From the NCBI GenBank assembly GCA_016705545.1, contig JADIYA010000006.1, forward strand, positions 310,001 through 374,000: DNA of 64,000 nt, written 5' to 3'. A program made the translations under genes and the position numbers. This stretch comes from Flavobacteriales bacterium. GTDB lineage: Bacteria; Bacteroidota; Bacteroidia; Flavobacteriales_F; PHOS-HE28. The notes under the pieces are model-generated. The model searched no databases, was not told the origin of the DNA, and saw only the letters and a list, made by a program, of their open reading frames with translations. Below are positions 1 to 7,836 of the stretch, piece by piece (position 1 is the stretch's first letter; every line of letters begins with the position of its first letter).

Positions 1-908
1 AGATCATCCTTGCCGGAGGCACCGGAACCATCGGAAGAATCCTGCAACAGCACTTCACGGAGCGCGGTGATGTGGTGGCCGTGCTCACTCGCCGTCCTGG
101 CCTCAATCAGCACCCGGCTGCTCGAATGGTGCAATGGGATGGCCGCACACGAGGTGCTTGGTGGAGCGACCTGGATGGCGCCGATGCGCTCATCAACCTA
201 GCTGGCCGCAGCGTCGATTGCCGCTACACGCGAGAGAACCGAGCAGCGATCCTCAACAGCCGATTGGAATCGACGCATGCATTGGGCGAGGCCATGGGAT
301 CGATCGCATCGCCACCACCCGTGTGGATCAACCTCAGCAGCGCCACGGTCTACCGGCATTCGGAGGACCGAGCGATGGATGAGGGGACCGGAGAGCTCGG
401 CAACGACTTCAGTCCTCAGGTGGTGAAAGCTTGGGAGAACGAGTTCTTCCGGCACAAAAGCGATGGTGTTCGCCAGGTGGCGGTTCGCTGCGCGATCGTC
501 TTCAGCAACCGGGGCGGCGCATTCCCACGATATGCGCAATTGGTGCGATGGGGTTTAGGCGGTCGGCACGGCAACGGCCAGCAGATGATGAGCTGGGTGC
601 ATGAAAAGGACGTGGCGGGCTTCTTTGAATGGCTCATCGAAGAGCCAAGGGCGCAAGGGACCATCAATCTCTCATCGCCCATCCCTTTGCGTCAAACCGA
701 AGTGATGCGGATCCTCAGGGAACGCATCAAGCCATGGATCGCGCTGCCCTCGCCGCGCTGGATGCTTGAGCTTGGCGCGCGCATCTTGGGCACGGAAACC
801 GAGCTGGTGCTCAAGAGCCGATGGGTGCTTCCGACTCGCGCGCAGGAGCTGGGCTACCGTTTCAGGATCGGAACGATGAAGGAGGCCGTCGCGGCGCTGG
901 TGGTCTAA
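1..908 (+). CDS. TIGR01777 family NAD(P)-dependent epimerase (5' partial)
   Basis: The gene enters from the left edge; the open frame is already running at base 3, so the true start lies outside. The first visible residues, IILAGGTGTIGRIL, are the glycine-rich dinucleotide-binding loop of an extended short-chain dehydrogenase. The C-terminal ~50 residues (PLRQTEVMRILRERI, then GTETELVLKSRWVLP) match the DUF1731 domain that closes TIGR01777/YfcH-type proteins. The family consists of predicted NAD(P)-dependent nucleotide-sugar epimerase-like enzymes with no agreed substrate. About 302 residues are visible, near the usual ~300, so only a few residues are missing. It converges on the adaptor gene of the ABC operon, and the two stop codons overlap by 4 bp. 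Family assignment is firm; substrate is unknown. Confidence 0.9.
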   Translation, partial: IILAGGTGTIGRILQQHFTERGDVVAVLTRRPGLNQHPAARMVQWDGRTRGAWWSDLDGADALINLAGRSVDCRYTRENRAAILNSRLESTHALGEAMGSIASPPPVWINLSSATVYRHSEDRAMDEGTGELGNDFSPQVVKAWENEFFRHKSDGVRQVAVRCAIVFSNRGGAFPRYAQLVRWGLGGRHGNGQQMMSWVHEKDVAGFFEWLIEEPRAQGTINLSSPIPLRQTEVMRILRERIKPWIALPSPRWMLELGARILGTETELVLKSRWVLPTRAQELGYRFRIGTMKEAVAALVV

Positions 909-2017
909 TCCACCGTCACCGACACGCTGACCTCCTCCTCCTTCTTGGCTCCCTTCAGTTCGGTGTCCTTGGTCACGCCGTCGAGCACTTCGAGGTTGAT
1001 GCCGTCGCTCAGTCCGGTCTTGATCCACGTGCGCTTCCATTCCTCCCCATTCTTCACCTGCACGAAGGCGCTATCGCCCTTCGCGTTGAATTCCACCACG
1101 CTCTCGGGCACGGTGAGCACGCTGTCGCGACGCTCGAGCTCGATGTCGGCATTGGCGCTGTAGCCGCTGCGCAGCGCCTGGCCCTGTGCGAGCTTCACCG
1201 CGGCACGGATCTCGAACTGGATGGCGCCGTTCTCCTCCACGCCCTTGGGCGCGATATACTCCAGCTCCGCATCCCAGGTGGCGTTCTCGATGGCGCCCAC
1301 CGTGAGCACAACGGGCATGGCCAGGCGCACCTTGCCGACCTCGCTCTCATCCACTTTGCCTTGGAAGATCAGGTCGCTCATGTCAGCGATCGCAGCAATG
1401 GTGGTGCCTTCGTTGAAGTTGTTGCGCTCGATCACGCTATTGCCCTCCTTCACCGGCACGTCGAGCACCATGCCCTCGATGGTGCTGCGCACGATGGTAT
1501 TGCCCGCGCTGCTCCGGCTGATGCCGTCGCGCACCACTTGCAGCGCCTCTTTGGCTGCTTCAAGGTCCTGCTTGGCACTGCGCAGGGCGATGTCGAAGCG
1601 CTGCATCTCCGCTGCGCTGATCACCCCTTTGTCCAGCAGCGGCTTGTTCCGGTCGAAGTCCATCTGGGCGTTCTGAGCATTGATCTCAGCCGTGCGAACG
1701 CGGTTCTCGGCATTGCTCAGGCTGAGCATGTCGGGCACGATCTGGATCTTGGCGAGAGGCTGGTCCTTCTTCACCTGCTGGCCGGCCTCCACGTACAGCT
1801 CGCGGATGATGCCGCTGACAACGGGCTTGATCAGGATCTCCTTGCGCGGCACGATCTTGCCGTTGGCCACGGTCTTCTTGATCACGTTGGCCTTCTTGGG
1901 CTTCTCAATGGCGAACTCATCGGGCTTCTTGGCGCCTTTGCTGTACAAGAAGGCGAACGACCAGAGCACGACAAGGACGATGGCGGCGATGAGCAGGTAG
2001 CGGAGGATGCGTTTCAT
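905..2017 (-). CDS. HlyD/MacA-like periplasmic adaptor of an ABC exporter
   Basis: A 370-residue membrane-fusion protein. It has an N-terminal membrane anchor (residues ~5-27), then a lipoyl-like half (VVSGIIRELYVEAGQQVKKD), a coiled-coil hairpin (~100-165) and the second lipoyl half with a beta-barrel (~170-300). This order is typical of MacA/HlyD adaptors that connect an inner-membrane transporter to an outer-membrane channel. It is the last gene of a minus-strand operon holding one ATPase and two MacB-like permeases, which supports a role in export or efflux. No outer-membrane TolC-like gene is in the window. The C-terminus ends in a charged, Val/Ser-rich tail. The substrate cannot be inferred. 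Confidence 0.9.
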   Translation of the reverse strand: MKRILRYLLIAAIVLVVLWSFAFLYSKGAKKPDEFAIEKPKKANVIKKTVANGKIVPRKEILIKPVVSGIIRELYVEAGQQVKKDQPLAKIQIVPDMLSLSNAENRVRTAEINAQNAQMDFDRNKPLLDKGVISAAEMQRFDIALRSAKQDLEAAKEALQVVRDGISRSSAGNTIVRSTIEGMVLDVPVKEGNSVIERNNFNEGTTIAAIADMSDLIFQGKVDESEVGKVRLAMPVVLTVGAIENATWDAELEYIAPKGVEENGAIQFEIRAAVKLAQGQALRSGYSANADIELERRDSVLTVPESVVEFNAKGDSAFVQVKNGEEWKRTWIKTGLSDGINLEVLDGVTKDTELKGAKKEEEVSVSVTVD

Positions 2018-2140
2018 GCGCGGTTCACGGATTTGGGATTCGTTGCTTGGTGTTGATGGTCACGTGCCGGGCTGCGGCGGAGCCGGCCTTCCGGGTCGAC
2101 CGTGACGTTTGAGGCTGGCGCGTGGTCATGATTGCGTTCA

Positions 2141-3394
2141 TCATTTATCCGCCCTGAGCGCATCGACCACGCGGATGGCGAGCGCTCGTCTTGCGGGGAA
2201 TAATCCGGCGAGCACGCCGCTGACCACGAGCACGGCGAGAGCCACCAATGCGGTGACGAGGTCGATCTCGGGCTTGGCGAAGAAGGCGCCCTCCAAGCCT
2301 GAGCTGCTCACGGCCTCGAGCAGGAGCATGCCGAGGAGCAGTCCGCTATAGCCGGCGATGAGGGTGAGGGTGAGGGCCTCGAGGACGATCTGTGCCGTGA
2401 TGCGCCCCGGTGTGGCGCCGATGCTGCGGCGAACGCCGATCTCATTGGTGCGTTCGCGGATCACCACCAGCATGATGTTGCTCACGCCCACCACCCCTGC
2501 GATGAGCGTGCATATTCCCACGAACCACGCCAGGGCCGTGATCGCCGTGAGCAGGTCGTTGGTCATATCGAACATCTCCTCCACGTTGAAGCTGCCGAAG
2601 GCCAAGTCATCGTCCGGATGCACGCGGTGCTTCACGGCCAGCAGCTTCTTCACATCGGCCTGCACCTGGGAGGCCGGTGTGCCGGGCTGGGCGGTGATCG
2701 CGAACCAATGCACTTGATTGAGCGCATTGAACGCCGTTTGGAAAGTGGAGAATGGCACGTAGATCACGGCCGTCTGATCGTTCCCCATCTCCGCGCTGGC
2801 CTTGGGCATGTGAACGCCAACGACTTGGAAATACACGCCATTGATCCGGATCCAGGAGCCGAGCACCTTCTCATCCGGCTCATAGAGCAACTGCACGGCG
2901 CGCCTGCCGACCACGCACACTTTGCGCTTCTCCAGCACATCGCGCTCGTGCAGGAAGCGGCCCTCCTCCACATATGTGCCCTGGATCCGCATGATCGAAG
3001 GCAGATCGCCATTCACCGTCAGCGCTGCGGTCTTGTTGCCGCGCACCACATTGTTGCCGCCGCGCCAGCCACCGAGTTGCAGCCGAGGGGCCAAAGCCTC
3101 GATGCCCTTCACCCGCTTGCCGATCAACGCGATGTCGTCATTGTCGAAATCGAAAGAGCGCCCGCGCGGGAGGCCCTTGTAGGGCAAAGAGGTCGTCTGG
3201 GCCCACACATAGCACGCATTGCTGGCCCAGCCTTCGAAGGCGCCCGCCACACCGTTGCTCAAGCCATTGCCAGCGCCCAGCATGAGGATGAGCATGAAGA
3301 TGCCCCATCCCACGCCGAAGGCCGTGAGGAAGCTGCGGAGCTTGTTACGGCTCAGCGTCTGCCAGATCTCGCCCCAGCGCTCACGGTCGAACAT
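2141..3394 (-). CDS. MacB/FtsX-family ABC transporter permease (second of two)
   Basis: A 417-residue permease with MacB architecture: one N-terminal transmembrane helix (~17-42, after MFDRERWGEIWQTLSRNKLR), a large periplasmic core (~45-280), then three helices with the FtsX signature (VSNIMLVVIRERTNEIGVRR, then FPARRALAIRVVDALR at the end). It has no ATPase domain; that is supplied by the separate gene at 4870-5571. It is clearly paralogous to the adjacent permease at 3446-4687: both begin MFDRE(R/K)WGE and share NKLR and the FtsX motifs, which suggests tandem duplication and a heterodimeric exporter. A 124-bp gap separates it from the adaptor gene downstream. Confidence 0.9.
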   Translation of the reverse strand: MFDRERWGEIWQTLSRNKLRSFLTAFGVGWGIFMLILMLGAGNGLSNGVAGAFEGWASNACYVWAQTTSLPYKGLPRGRSFDFDNDDIALIGKRVKGIEALAPRLQLGGWRGGNNVVRGNKTAALTVNGDLPSIMRIQGTYVEEGRFLHERDVLEKRKVCVVGRRAVQLLYEPDEKVLGSWIRINGVYFQVVGVHMPKASAEMGNDQTAVIYVPFSTFQTAFNALNQVHWFAITAQPGTPASQVQADVKKLLAVKHRVHPDDDLAFGSFNVEEMFDMTNDLLTAITALAWFVGICTLIAGVVGVSNIMLVVIRERTNEIGVRRSIGATPGRITAQIVLEALTLTLIAGYSGLLLGMLLLEAVSSSGLEGAFFAKPEIDLVTALVALAVLVVSGVLAGLFPARRALAIRVVDALRADK

Positions 3395-3445
3395 GGTGCA
3401 GTGCAGGTTGAGGGTTGGGGGTTGACAAGGTTCGATTGTTGCTCA

Positions 3446-4687
3446 TCACTCATCGCGGAGCGCTTCGATGGGACGGATGCGGGCGGCGCGGCGCGCGGGC
3501 ATGAGGCCTGCGAGCGTACCAGTGATGATGAGCAGGATGAGCGCTTGGATGGCGATGCTGATGTCCACTTCGGGCTGGCGGAACATGGGGCCGCCGGGCA
3601 GAAGCCGCGCGATGGCCTCCAAGGAACCCAATCCGAGCAGCAAGCCGCCATAGCCCGCTGCACTGGTCACGATCAGCGCTTCCATCATCACTTGGCCCAT
3701 CACGGACCGTGGGGTCGCGCCCAATGCCTTGCGCACGCCGATCTCACGGGTGCGTTCCTGCACCACGATCAGCATGATGTTGCTCACGCCCATGATGCCC
3801 GCGATGATGGTGCCGATGCCCATGACCCACACGAAGGTGCTGATGGCCATGAAGACGCCGCTGAACATGGTGTAATTCTCCAATGAGTTCTCCACCCATA
3901 TCGCGCGCTCATCAGAAGGATCGAAGTTGTGGCGTGCGGCGAGGATGCTCTTCACACGGCTCACGGCGCGCTTGCTCTCATCGAGCGTGGCATGGCCGAG
4001 CGTGAAGTGGAACTCGTCTATCGAGGTGTAGGCGCCGAAGACGCGCTGCGCGGTGCTCAAGGGGATGAAGACCTTGCTCCGCTGGTTCTGCCCTTGCGTT
4101 TGCTCGAAGCGGTACACCCCCACCACCTCGAAAGGGATGCCGTTCACCTGGATCCATTGGTGCAGCGGGTCCTCCGCGCCGAAGAGCTTCTCGCGCGCAT
4201 CATTGGCGATCACGATCACCTTGCGCCCTTCGATCTGGTCCGGCTCATTGATGTAGCGGCCGGCTTCGATGATCTGCGATTCCACACGGAAGTACGCGGG
4301 CTCGATGCCCTGGATGGTGTAGTTGCCATAGCGCTCACCGTTGTTCAGCACGCTCTCGCCGCGCCACAGCCAGTACTCACCGCTGCTGTGCTCCAGTTCA
4401 CGGACGCCCAGCCGCAAGGCCGCCATGTCCGCATTCTCCAGGGTCACCCGGCGGTTCGGGGGCAGGCCCTTCCACGCCCTCAGGGTCATGCCGCCGCGCA
4501 CGTGGATGGTGTTCACATTCTGGTTCCGGAAGCCGTACTCGAAACCATTGCGCAGACCCTTGCCGAGGCCCAGCAGGATGATGAGCATGAAGATGCCCGT
4601 GAACACGCTGATGCCCGTGAGCGCTGCCCTCAGCTTGTTCTTGCCGATGCTCTCGAAGACCTCGCCCCATTTCTCGCGGTCGAACAT
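3446..4687 (-). CDS. MacB/FtsX-family ABC transporter permease (first of two)
   Basis: A permease of 413 residues. I start at the ATG at 4687 (MFDREKWGEVFESIGKNKLR) because it aligns with the start of the paralogous permease downstream. The longer open frame upstream runs through repetitive CAACC-type sequence and is not protein-like. The topology is one N-terminal helix, a periplasmic MacB core and three C-terminal helices with VSNIMLIVVQERTREIGVRK and a closing MPARRAARIRPIEALR motif. Together with the ATPase, the second permease and the adaptor it forms a four-gene export system. Its partner permease is only moderately similar, so the pair is more likely a heterodimer than a redundant copy (inference). 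Confidence 0.9.
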   Translation of the reverse strand: MFDREKWGEVFESIGKNKLRAALTGISVFTGIFMLIILLGLGKGLRNGFEYGFRNQNVNTIHVRGGMTLRAWKGLPPNRRVTLENADMAALRLGVRELEHSSGEYWLWRGESVLNNGERYGNYTIQGIEPAYFRVESQIIEAGRYINEPDQIEGRKVIVIANDAREKLFGAEDPLHQWIQVNGIPFEVVGVYRFEQTQGQNQRSKVFIPLSTAQRVFGAYTSIDEFHFTLGHATLDESKRAVSRVKSILAARHNFDPSDERAIWVENSLENYTMFSGVFMAISTFVWVMGIGTIIAGIMGVSNIMLIVVQERTREIGVRKALGATPRSVMGQVMMEALIVTSAAGYGGLLLGLGSLEAIARLLPGGPMFRQPEVDISIAIQALILLIITGTLAGLMPARRAARIRPIEALRDE

Positions 4688-4711
4688 CTCAGCGGAGGGT
4701 TGGGGATTGGG

Positions 4712-4762
4712 GGTTGAACTGCGCGCAGGTTGGGTGTTGCAGGTTGAACTGAGCGCAGGTTG
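4712..4762. repeat. Two direct copies of a 21-bp unit, period 30, in an intergenic gap
   Basis: The 21-bp unit GGTTGAACTG(C/A)GCGCAGGTTG occurs at 4712-4732 and again at 4742-4762, differing at one base. The surrounding gap (4688-4869) is full of GGTTG/CAACC words. Similar CAACC-type words occur in the gaps at 3395-3445, 4838-4862 and 9025-9060. No coding sequence is seen here. Confidence 0.7.
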
Positions 4763-4806
4763 AAGGTTGGGCCGCGAAGTGATGCGCCATATCAGTAACA
4801 CAGTGC

Positions 4807-4829
4807 CATTCGGAGCGAAGCGAAGGAAC
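4807..4829 (+). repeat. Interspersed short repeat CATTCsGAGCGAAGCGAA, copy 1
   Basis: CATTCGGAGCGAAGCGAAGG and the next three bases match 21 of 23 bases of the reverse complement of 61141-61163. Both copies lie in intergenic gaps immediately upstream of ABC-protein or membrane-protein genes. Words of the form GTCATTCCGAGCGAAGCGA are, from general experience, recurrent between genes in Bacteroidota; copy number in this genome is unknown. Confidence 0.6.
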
Positions 4830-4869
4830 GACCCTCAACTGGGGCAAACCTTCAACCCTCCCTCCCCGG

Positions 4870-5571
4870 CTATGCATGCTCCATGAGGCTTGCGGGATCC
4901 ATGTGCGCGTTCTCGATTAGCCCATCGCGCAGGTAGATCACGCGTTGAGTGGCAGCGGCTACCTCACGCTCGTGCGTCACGATCACCACCGTGAGGCCCA
5001 ATTCCTTGTTCACGCTGGTGAGCAATTCCATCACCTCCTCACTGGTCTTGCTGTCGAGCGCGCCTGTGGGCTCATCAGCGAGGATGATCTTCGGGCTGCT
5101 GATGAGCGCGCGCGCGATGGCAACGCGCTGCTTCTGTCCGCCGCTCATCTCGTTGGGCATGTGCCTGGCCCAATCCTTCAGGCCCACCTTCTCGAGCATG
5201 GCCAGCGCCAGGTCATTGCGCTTGCGGCGCGCCACGCCCTGATAGTAGAGCGGCAGCGCAACATTCTCCATGGCGTTCTTGAAACCGATCAGGTTGAAAC
5301 TCTGGAAGACGAAGCCGATGTACTTGCTGCGCAGCAACGCGTTCTCCGTTTCGCTCTGGCCTTTGATGAGCATGCTGTCCAGCAGGTACTCACCTTGGTC
5401 GTAGCCGTCGAGGATGCCGATGATGTTGAGCAAGGTGCTCTTGCCGCTGCCGCTAGCGCCCATGATGCTCACCAGCTCGCCGCTGCCGATGTGCAGGTCA
5501 ATGCCCTTGAGCACGGGCAGGATGTTGGCGCCCATGCGGTAGGCCTTGCGAATGCCCTTCAGGTCGATCAT
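4870..5571 (-). CDS. LolD/MacB-type ABC transporter ATP-binding protein
   Basis: An ATPase of 233 residues with a Walker A loop (GASGSGKSTLLN), the ABC signature (MSGGQKQRVAIARAL), Walker B with the MacB-type continuation (ILADEPTGALDSKTSEEV) and the switch histidine (VTHE). The start is set at the ATG at 5571 (MIDLKGIRKAYRMG); the 40 extra residues of the longer frame are basic and unlike the family. It is the first gene of the minus-strand operon ATPase-permease-permease-adaptor. The family energises export from, or extraction out of, the inner membrane rather than import. A 182-bp gap rich in repeats separates it from the first permease. Confidence 0.92.
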   Translation of the reverse strand: MIDLKGIRKAYRMGANILPVLKGIDLHIGSGELVSIMGASGSGKSTLLNIIGILDGYDQGEYLLDSMLIKGQSETENALLRSKYIGFVFQSFNLIGFKNAMENVALPLYYQGVARRKRNDLALAMLEKVGLKDWARHMPNEMSGGQKQRVAIARALISSPKIILADEPTGALDSKTSEEVMELLTSVNKELGLTVVIVTHEREVAAATQRVIYLRDGLIENAHMDPASLMEHA

Positions 5572-5707
5572 TGTGGGGGGGAATGCGACTGTGGGCCGAA
5601 AGTACCGGGGGCGACTTGCGACCTGCTCCGCCCTACACGAACGGCGACGCCCCCGGAAGAGCGGTCCGGCACGCTCAAGGCCAAGCGCCAAGGAACCAGG
5701 TAGCTTG

Positions 5708-7234
5708 CTACTGCTTCACCACTTGGACGCGCTCCACCACACGGCCATCCGACATACGTAGTCCAATGGAGTAGGTGCCTGCATCAAGCTTCGCCATGGG
5801 GATGTCCACGGCTTGTGATTCCTGGAGCGGGATCACGGCAACCAAGCGGCCAGTGACATCAAGCAGTTCGATCACTGACGCAGGCGCCCATGCGCTGCTC
5901 AGGGCCACCCGAATGCCATCGGCTGTTGGATTCGGCGCAACGTGCATTCCGGGCCTGCCCCTGCAGTTCATCAGTTCCACAACACGGCTTACGGACTCCT
6001 GGCCGGTGATGTCCGTTTGGCGGATCCGGTAATAGGTCACCTCGCCTGTTGGAAGTTCGGGGTCAACGAACATGTATTCCGTCAAGTCCTCGGTGTTACC
6101 AACGCCGTTCACCCTACCCGCTTCCTTCCAGGATAGACCGTCGATGCTGCGCTCAACCGTGAAATGGCTGTTGTGCCATTCGCTGCCTGTGGCCCACTCG
6201 ACCAAAGCCTGCCCATCCGCGCATTCAGCGTCCACGCTCAGCAACTCAACCGGCAGCGTGCAGTTCAGCGAGGCCGTACCGGTCCAGTCAAGGAGGAAGC
6301 CGCTCGCGCCAGAATTCGCAGACCAGCCATTGATCATGATGTAATAGATCTGACCGGCAATAACGTTCAGCTGCGAGACCCATTGATCGCCGGTGACGGT
6401 CTCTGATGCATCGGCTGCACCATTGCCAAGCCCCGTATTCCCATTGCCCGAGTTGATCGCGTAGGAGCAGCGCACGGGCGTTCCGAGTGCGCCGCATGTC
6501 ACATTCGGGCCGAATACGACAGGATCGAAATCCTCCGCGTTGTTGTTCGGATTGATCGTGAAGGCGAGCGTTCCGCTGGTCTGTATCTGGACACGGTACC
6601 AATTGGTGTAGTTCTCCGAGGTCACGCAGCCTGAGCAACCCTCTGCCGTGATGCCTGGTCCGCTGGAGGCGTCGGAGAAGGGCGTATCGGTGCAGACCGG
6701 CGTGGCGTAGGCGCAATCGCTGTTGGTGGTTCCGCTGGGCCCGCCTGCACAGGGCACGCAGCTGATGGTGGCCGTCCATCCGGCCAATTGGACGCTGCCA
6801 TCGGAGACGAACCGGAAAGTGAGGCAACCGCTGGGGTTGTTCGCTGTAATGACGCCCGGGGAGGTGGTGCAATTGCTCCAGAGGGCAGGGCTGTTCTGCA
6901 CCGGACCGTTCAGGATGGAGAGGTAGTCGCAGCAGCTGTTCGGGCCGAAGCACAGGAAGTACGTGTCGTTCATCGAGAATTGCGTGAATGTCGCGCGCAC
7001 GCACATGCCCGCTTGGTTGGGGCAGAAGGTCCTGAAGATGTTATTCACGTTCGCCGCATAATTGCCTGCAGCACCACCGTTGTCGTAGTAGGTGCCGGAG
7101 CAGGTGCTCACCATGCAGTTGCCCGTGTAGGTTCCCTGCTGGCCCACGGTGGAATGCGTATACGTCTGCGCTGTAAGCGCAGGACCGGCGCTAACGGCCA
7201 ACAATAGCAGTGCGATCCTTGGGGACCGGCTCAT
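5708..7234 (-). CDS. Secreted CUB-like protein with T9SS type A sorting domain
   Basis: A 508-residue exported protein. A signal peptide (about 1-22, ending ALTAQ) precedes a CUB-like region (~25-160, Cys-rich, NDTYFLCFGPNSCCDYLSIL). A middle domain follows (NSDCAYATPVCTDTPF, then NWYRVQIQTSGTLAFTI), as seen in many Bacteroidota adhesin-like proteins. Residues ~330-425 resemble a beta-sandwich that often precedes sorting domains (VEWATGSEWHNSHFTVERS). The C-terminal ~75 residues (APNPTADGIRVAL, then LDVTGRLVAV and LDAGTYSIGLRMSDG) form a Por secretion system (T9SS type A) sorting domain, so the protein should reach the cell surface or medium. Its start overlaps the stop of the upstream gene by 4 bp. 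Confidence 0.9.
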   Translation of the reverse strand: MSRSPRIALLLLAVSAGPALTAQTYTHSTVGQQGTYTGNCMVSTCSGTYYDNGGAAGNYAANVNNIFRTFCPNQAGMCVRATFTQFSMNDTYFLCFGPNSCCDYLSILNGPVQNSPALWSNCTTSPGVITANNPSGCLTFRFVSDGSVQLAGWTATISCVPCAGGPSGTTNSDCAYATPVCTDTPFSDASSGPGITAEGCSGCVTSENYTNWYRVQIQTSGTLAFTINPNNNAEDFDPVVFGPNVTCGALGTPVRCSYAINSGNGNTGLGNGAADASETVTGDQWVSQLNVIAGQIYYIMINGWSANSGASGFLLDWTGTASLNCTLPVELLSVDAECADGQALVEWATGSEWHNSHFTVERSIDGLSWKEAGRVNGVGNTEDLTEYMFVDPELPTGEVTYYRIRQTDITGQESVSRVVELMNCRGRPGMHVAPNPTADGIRVALSSAWAPASVIELLDVTGRLVAVIPLQESQAVDIPMAKLDAGTYSIGLRMSDGRVVERVQVVKQ

Positions 7235-7662
7235 GGTGCAGGGGTCTTGGAACCAGTGGCGAGTGATGCTGCACGGTAAGCCAGGTAAGCCTGACGGTCG
7301 CTTTCGCTGAGATGGTCGATGACCAGCGCCTCGAAACGATCGCGGGAGAAAAGCAGTAAGCGTCGGTTGATAACCTGATCCTCGACAAGGACATCCGCAG
7401 ATTGCGACCGGAGGGCATCATGAGCGTGCAGATCCACGCCGAGGATCTCCGCCTCGGTGGGATCGCGGAACAACGGCCCGTCCTGCACTTGGAAAGAGCG
7501 GCCATAGTACAGCAGCAGGCCAACGTACTTATGGTGGCTGTGCTGCCGCATATCCTCAATCTGGTCCGGGGTGAAGCGCACTTGCAATTTGTCCAGCGCG
7601 GCGCCTCCTTGTGCATTCGCGCCTAGCGCCAAGGGCAGTAGGAGAATCAGGATGGAGCGCAT
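7231..7662 (-). CDS. Exported hypothetical protein
   Basis: About 143 residues when started at the ATG at 7662, which gives a clean signal peptide (MRSILILLLPLALGANAQ). The mature part is mostly helical and charged (FTPDQIEDMRQHSHHKYVGL, then ALVIDHLSESDRQAYLAYRA). I recognise no family. The stop overlaps the start of the T9SS protein gene downstream by 4 bp, so the two are probably co-transcribed and translationally coupled. A role at the cell surface or in the periplasm is inference from the signal peptide only. Confidence 0.7.
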   Translation of the reverse strand: MRSILILLLPLALGANAQGGAALDKLQVRFTPDQIEDMRQHSHHKYVGLLLYYGRSFQVQDGPLFRDPTEAEILGVDLHAHDALRSQSADVLVEDQVINRRLLLFSRDRFEALVIDHLSESDRQAYLAYRAASLATGSKTPAP

Positions 7663-7824
7663 CGGAGACAAGGATTCCTGCAAGTTATGAAAACCACGGT
7701 ACAAGTGGGTCCATATCAGTGACGGGCCACCGTGGATTCAGGATGCCTGATAACGGCACTATCCCCACAACGCCCGGTTCATTTCCCAAGTGGTTCAATA
7801 CTGCGTACCCGCAAAGCACCCGGG

Positions 7825-7832
7825 TAGCTTCG
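7825..7832 (+). promoter_or_regulatory. -7 promoter element, leaderless OmpA-family gene
   Basis: TAGCTTCG matches the Bacteroidota -7 consensus TAnnTTTG with one T-to-C change. Only four bases (CCGC) separate it from the ATG at 7837, so the transcript is predicted to start at or next to the start codon. Confidence 0.6.
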
Positions 7833-7836
7833 CCGC

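Noticed and set aside
821..2056. 411-codon plus-strand frame opposite the adaptor gene
   Set aside because: Leu/His/Ala/Asp-rich composition typical of the antisense of a GC-rich gene; the minus-strand adaptor has clear domains.
2618..3886. Long plus-strand frame opposite both permeases
   Set aside because: Antisense composition and it spans the ends of two well-supported genes.
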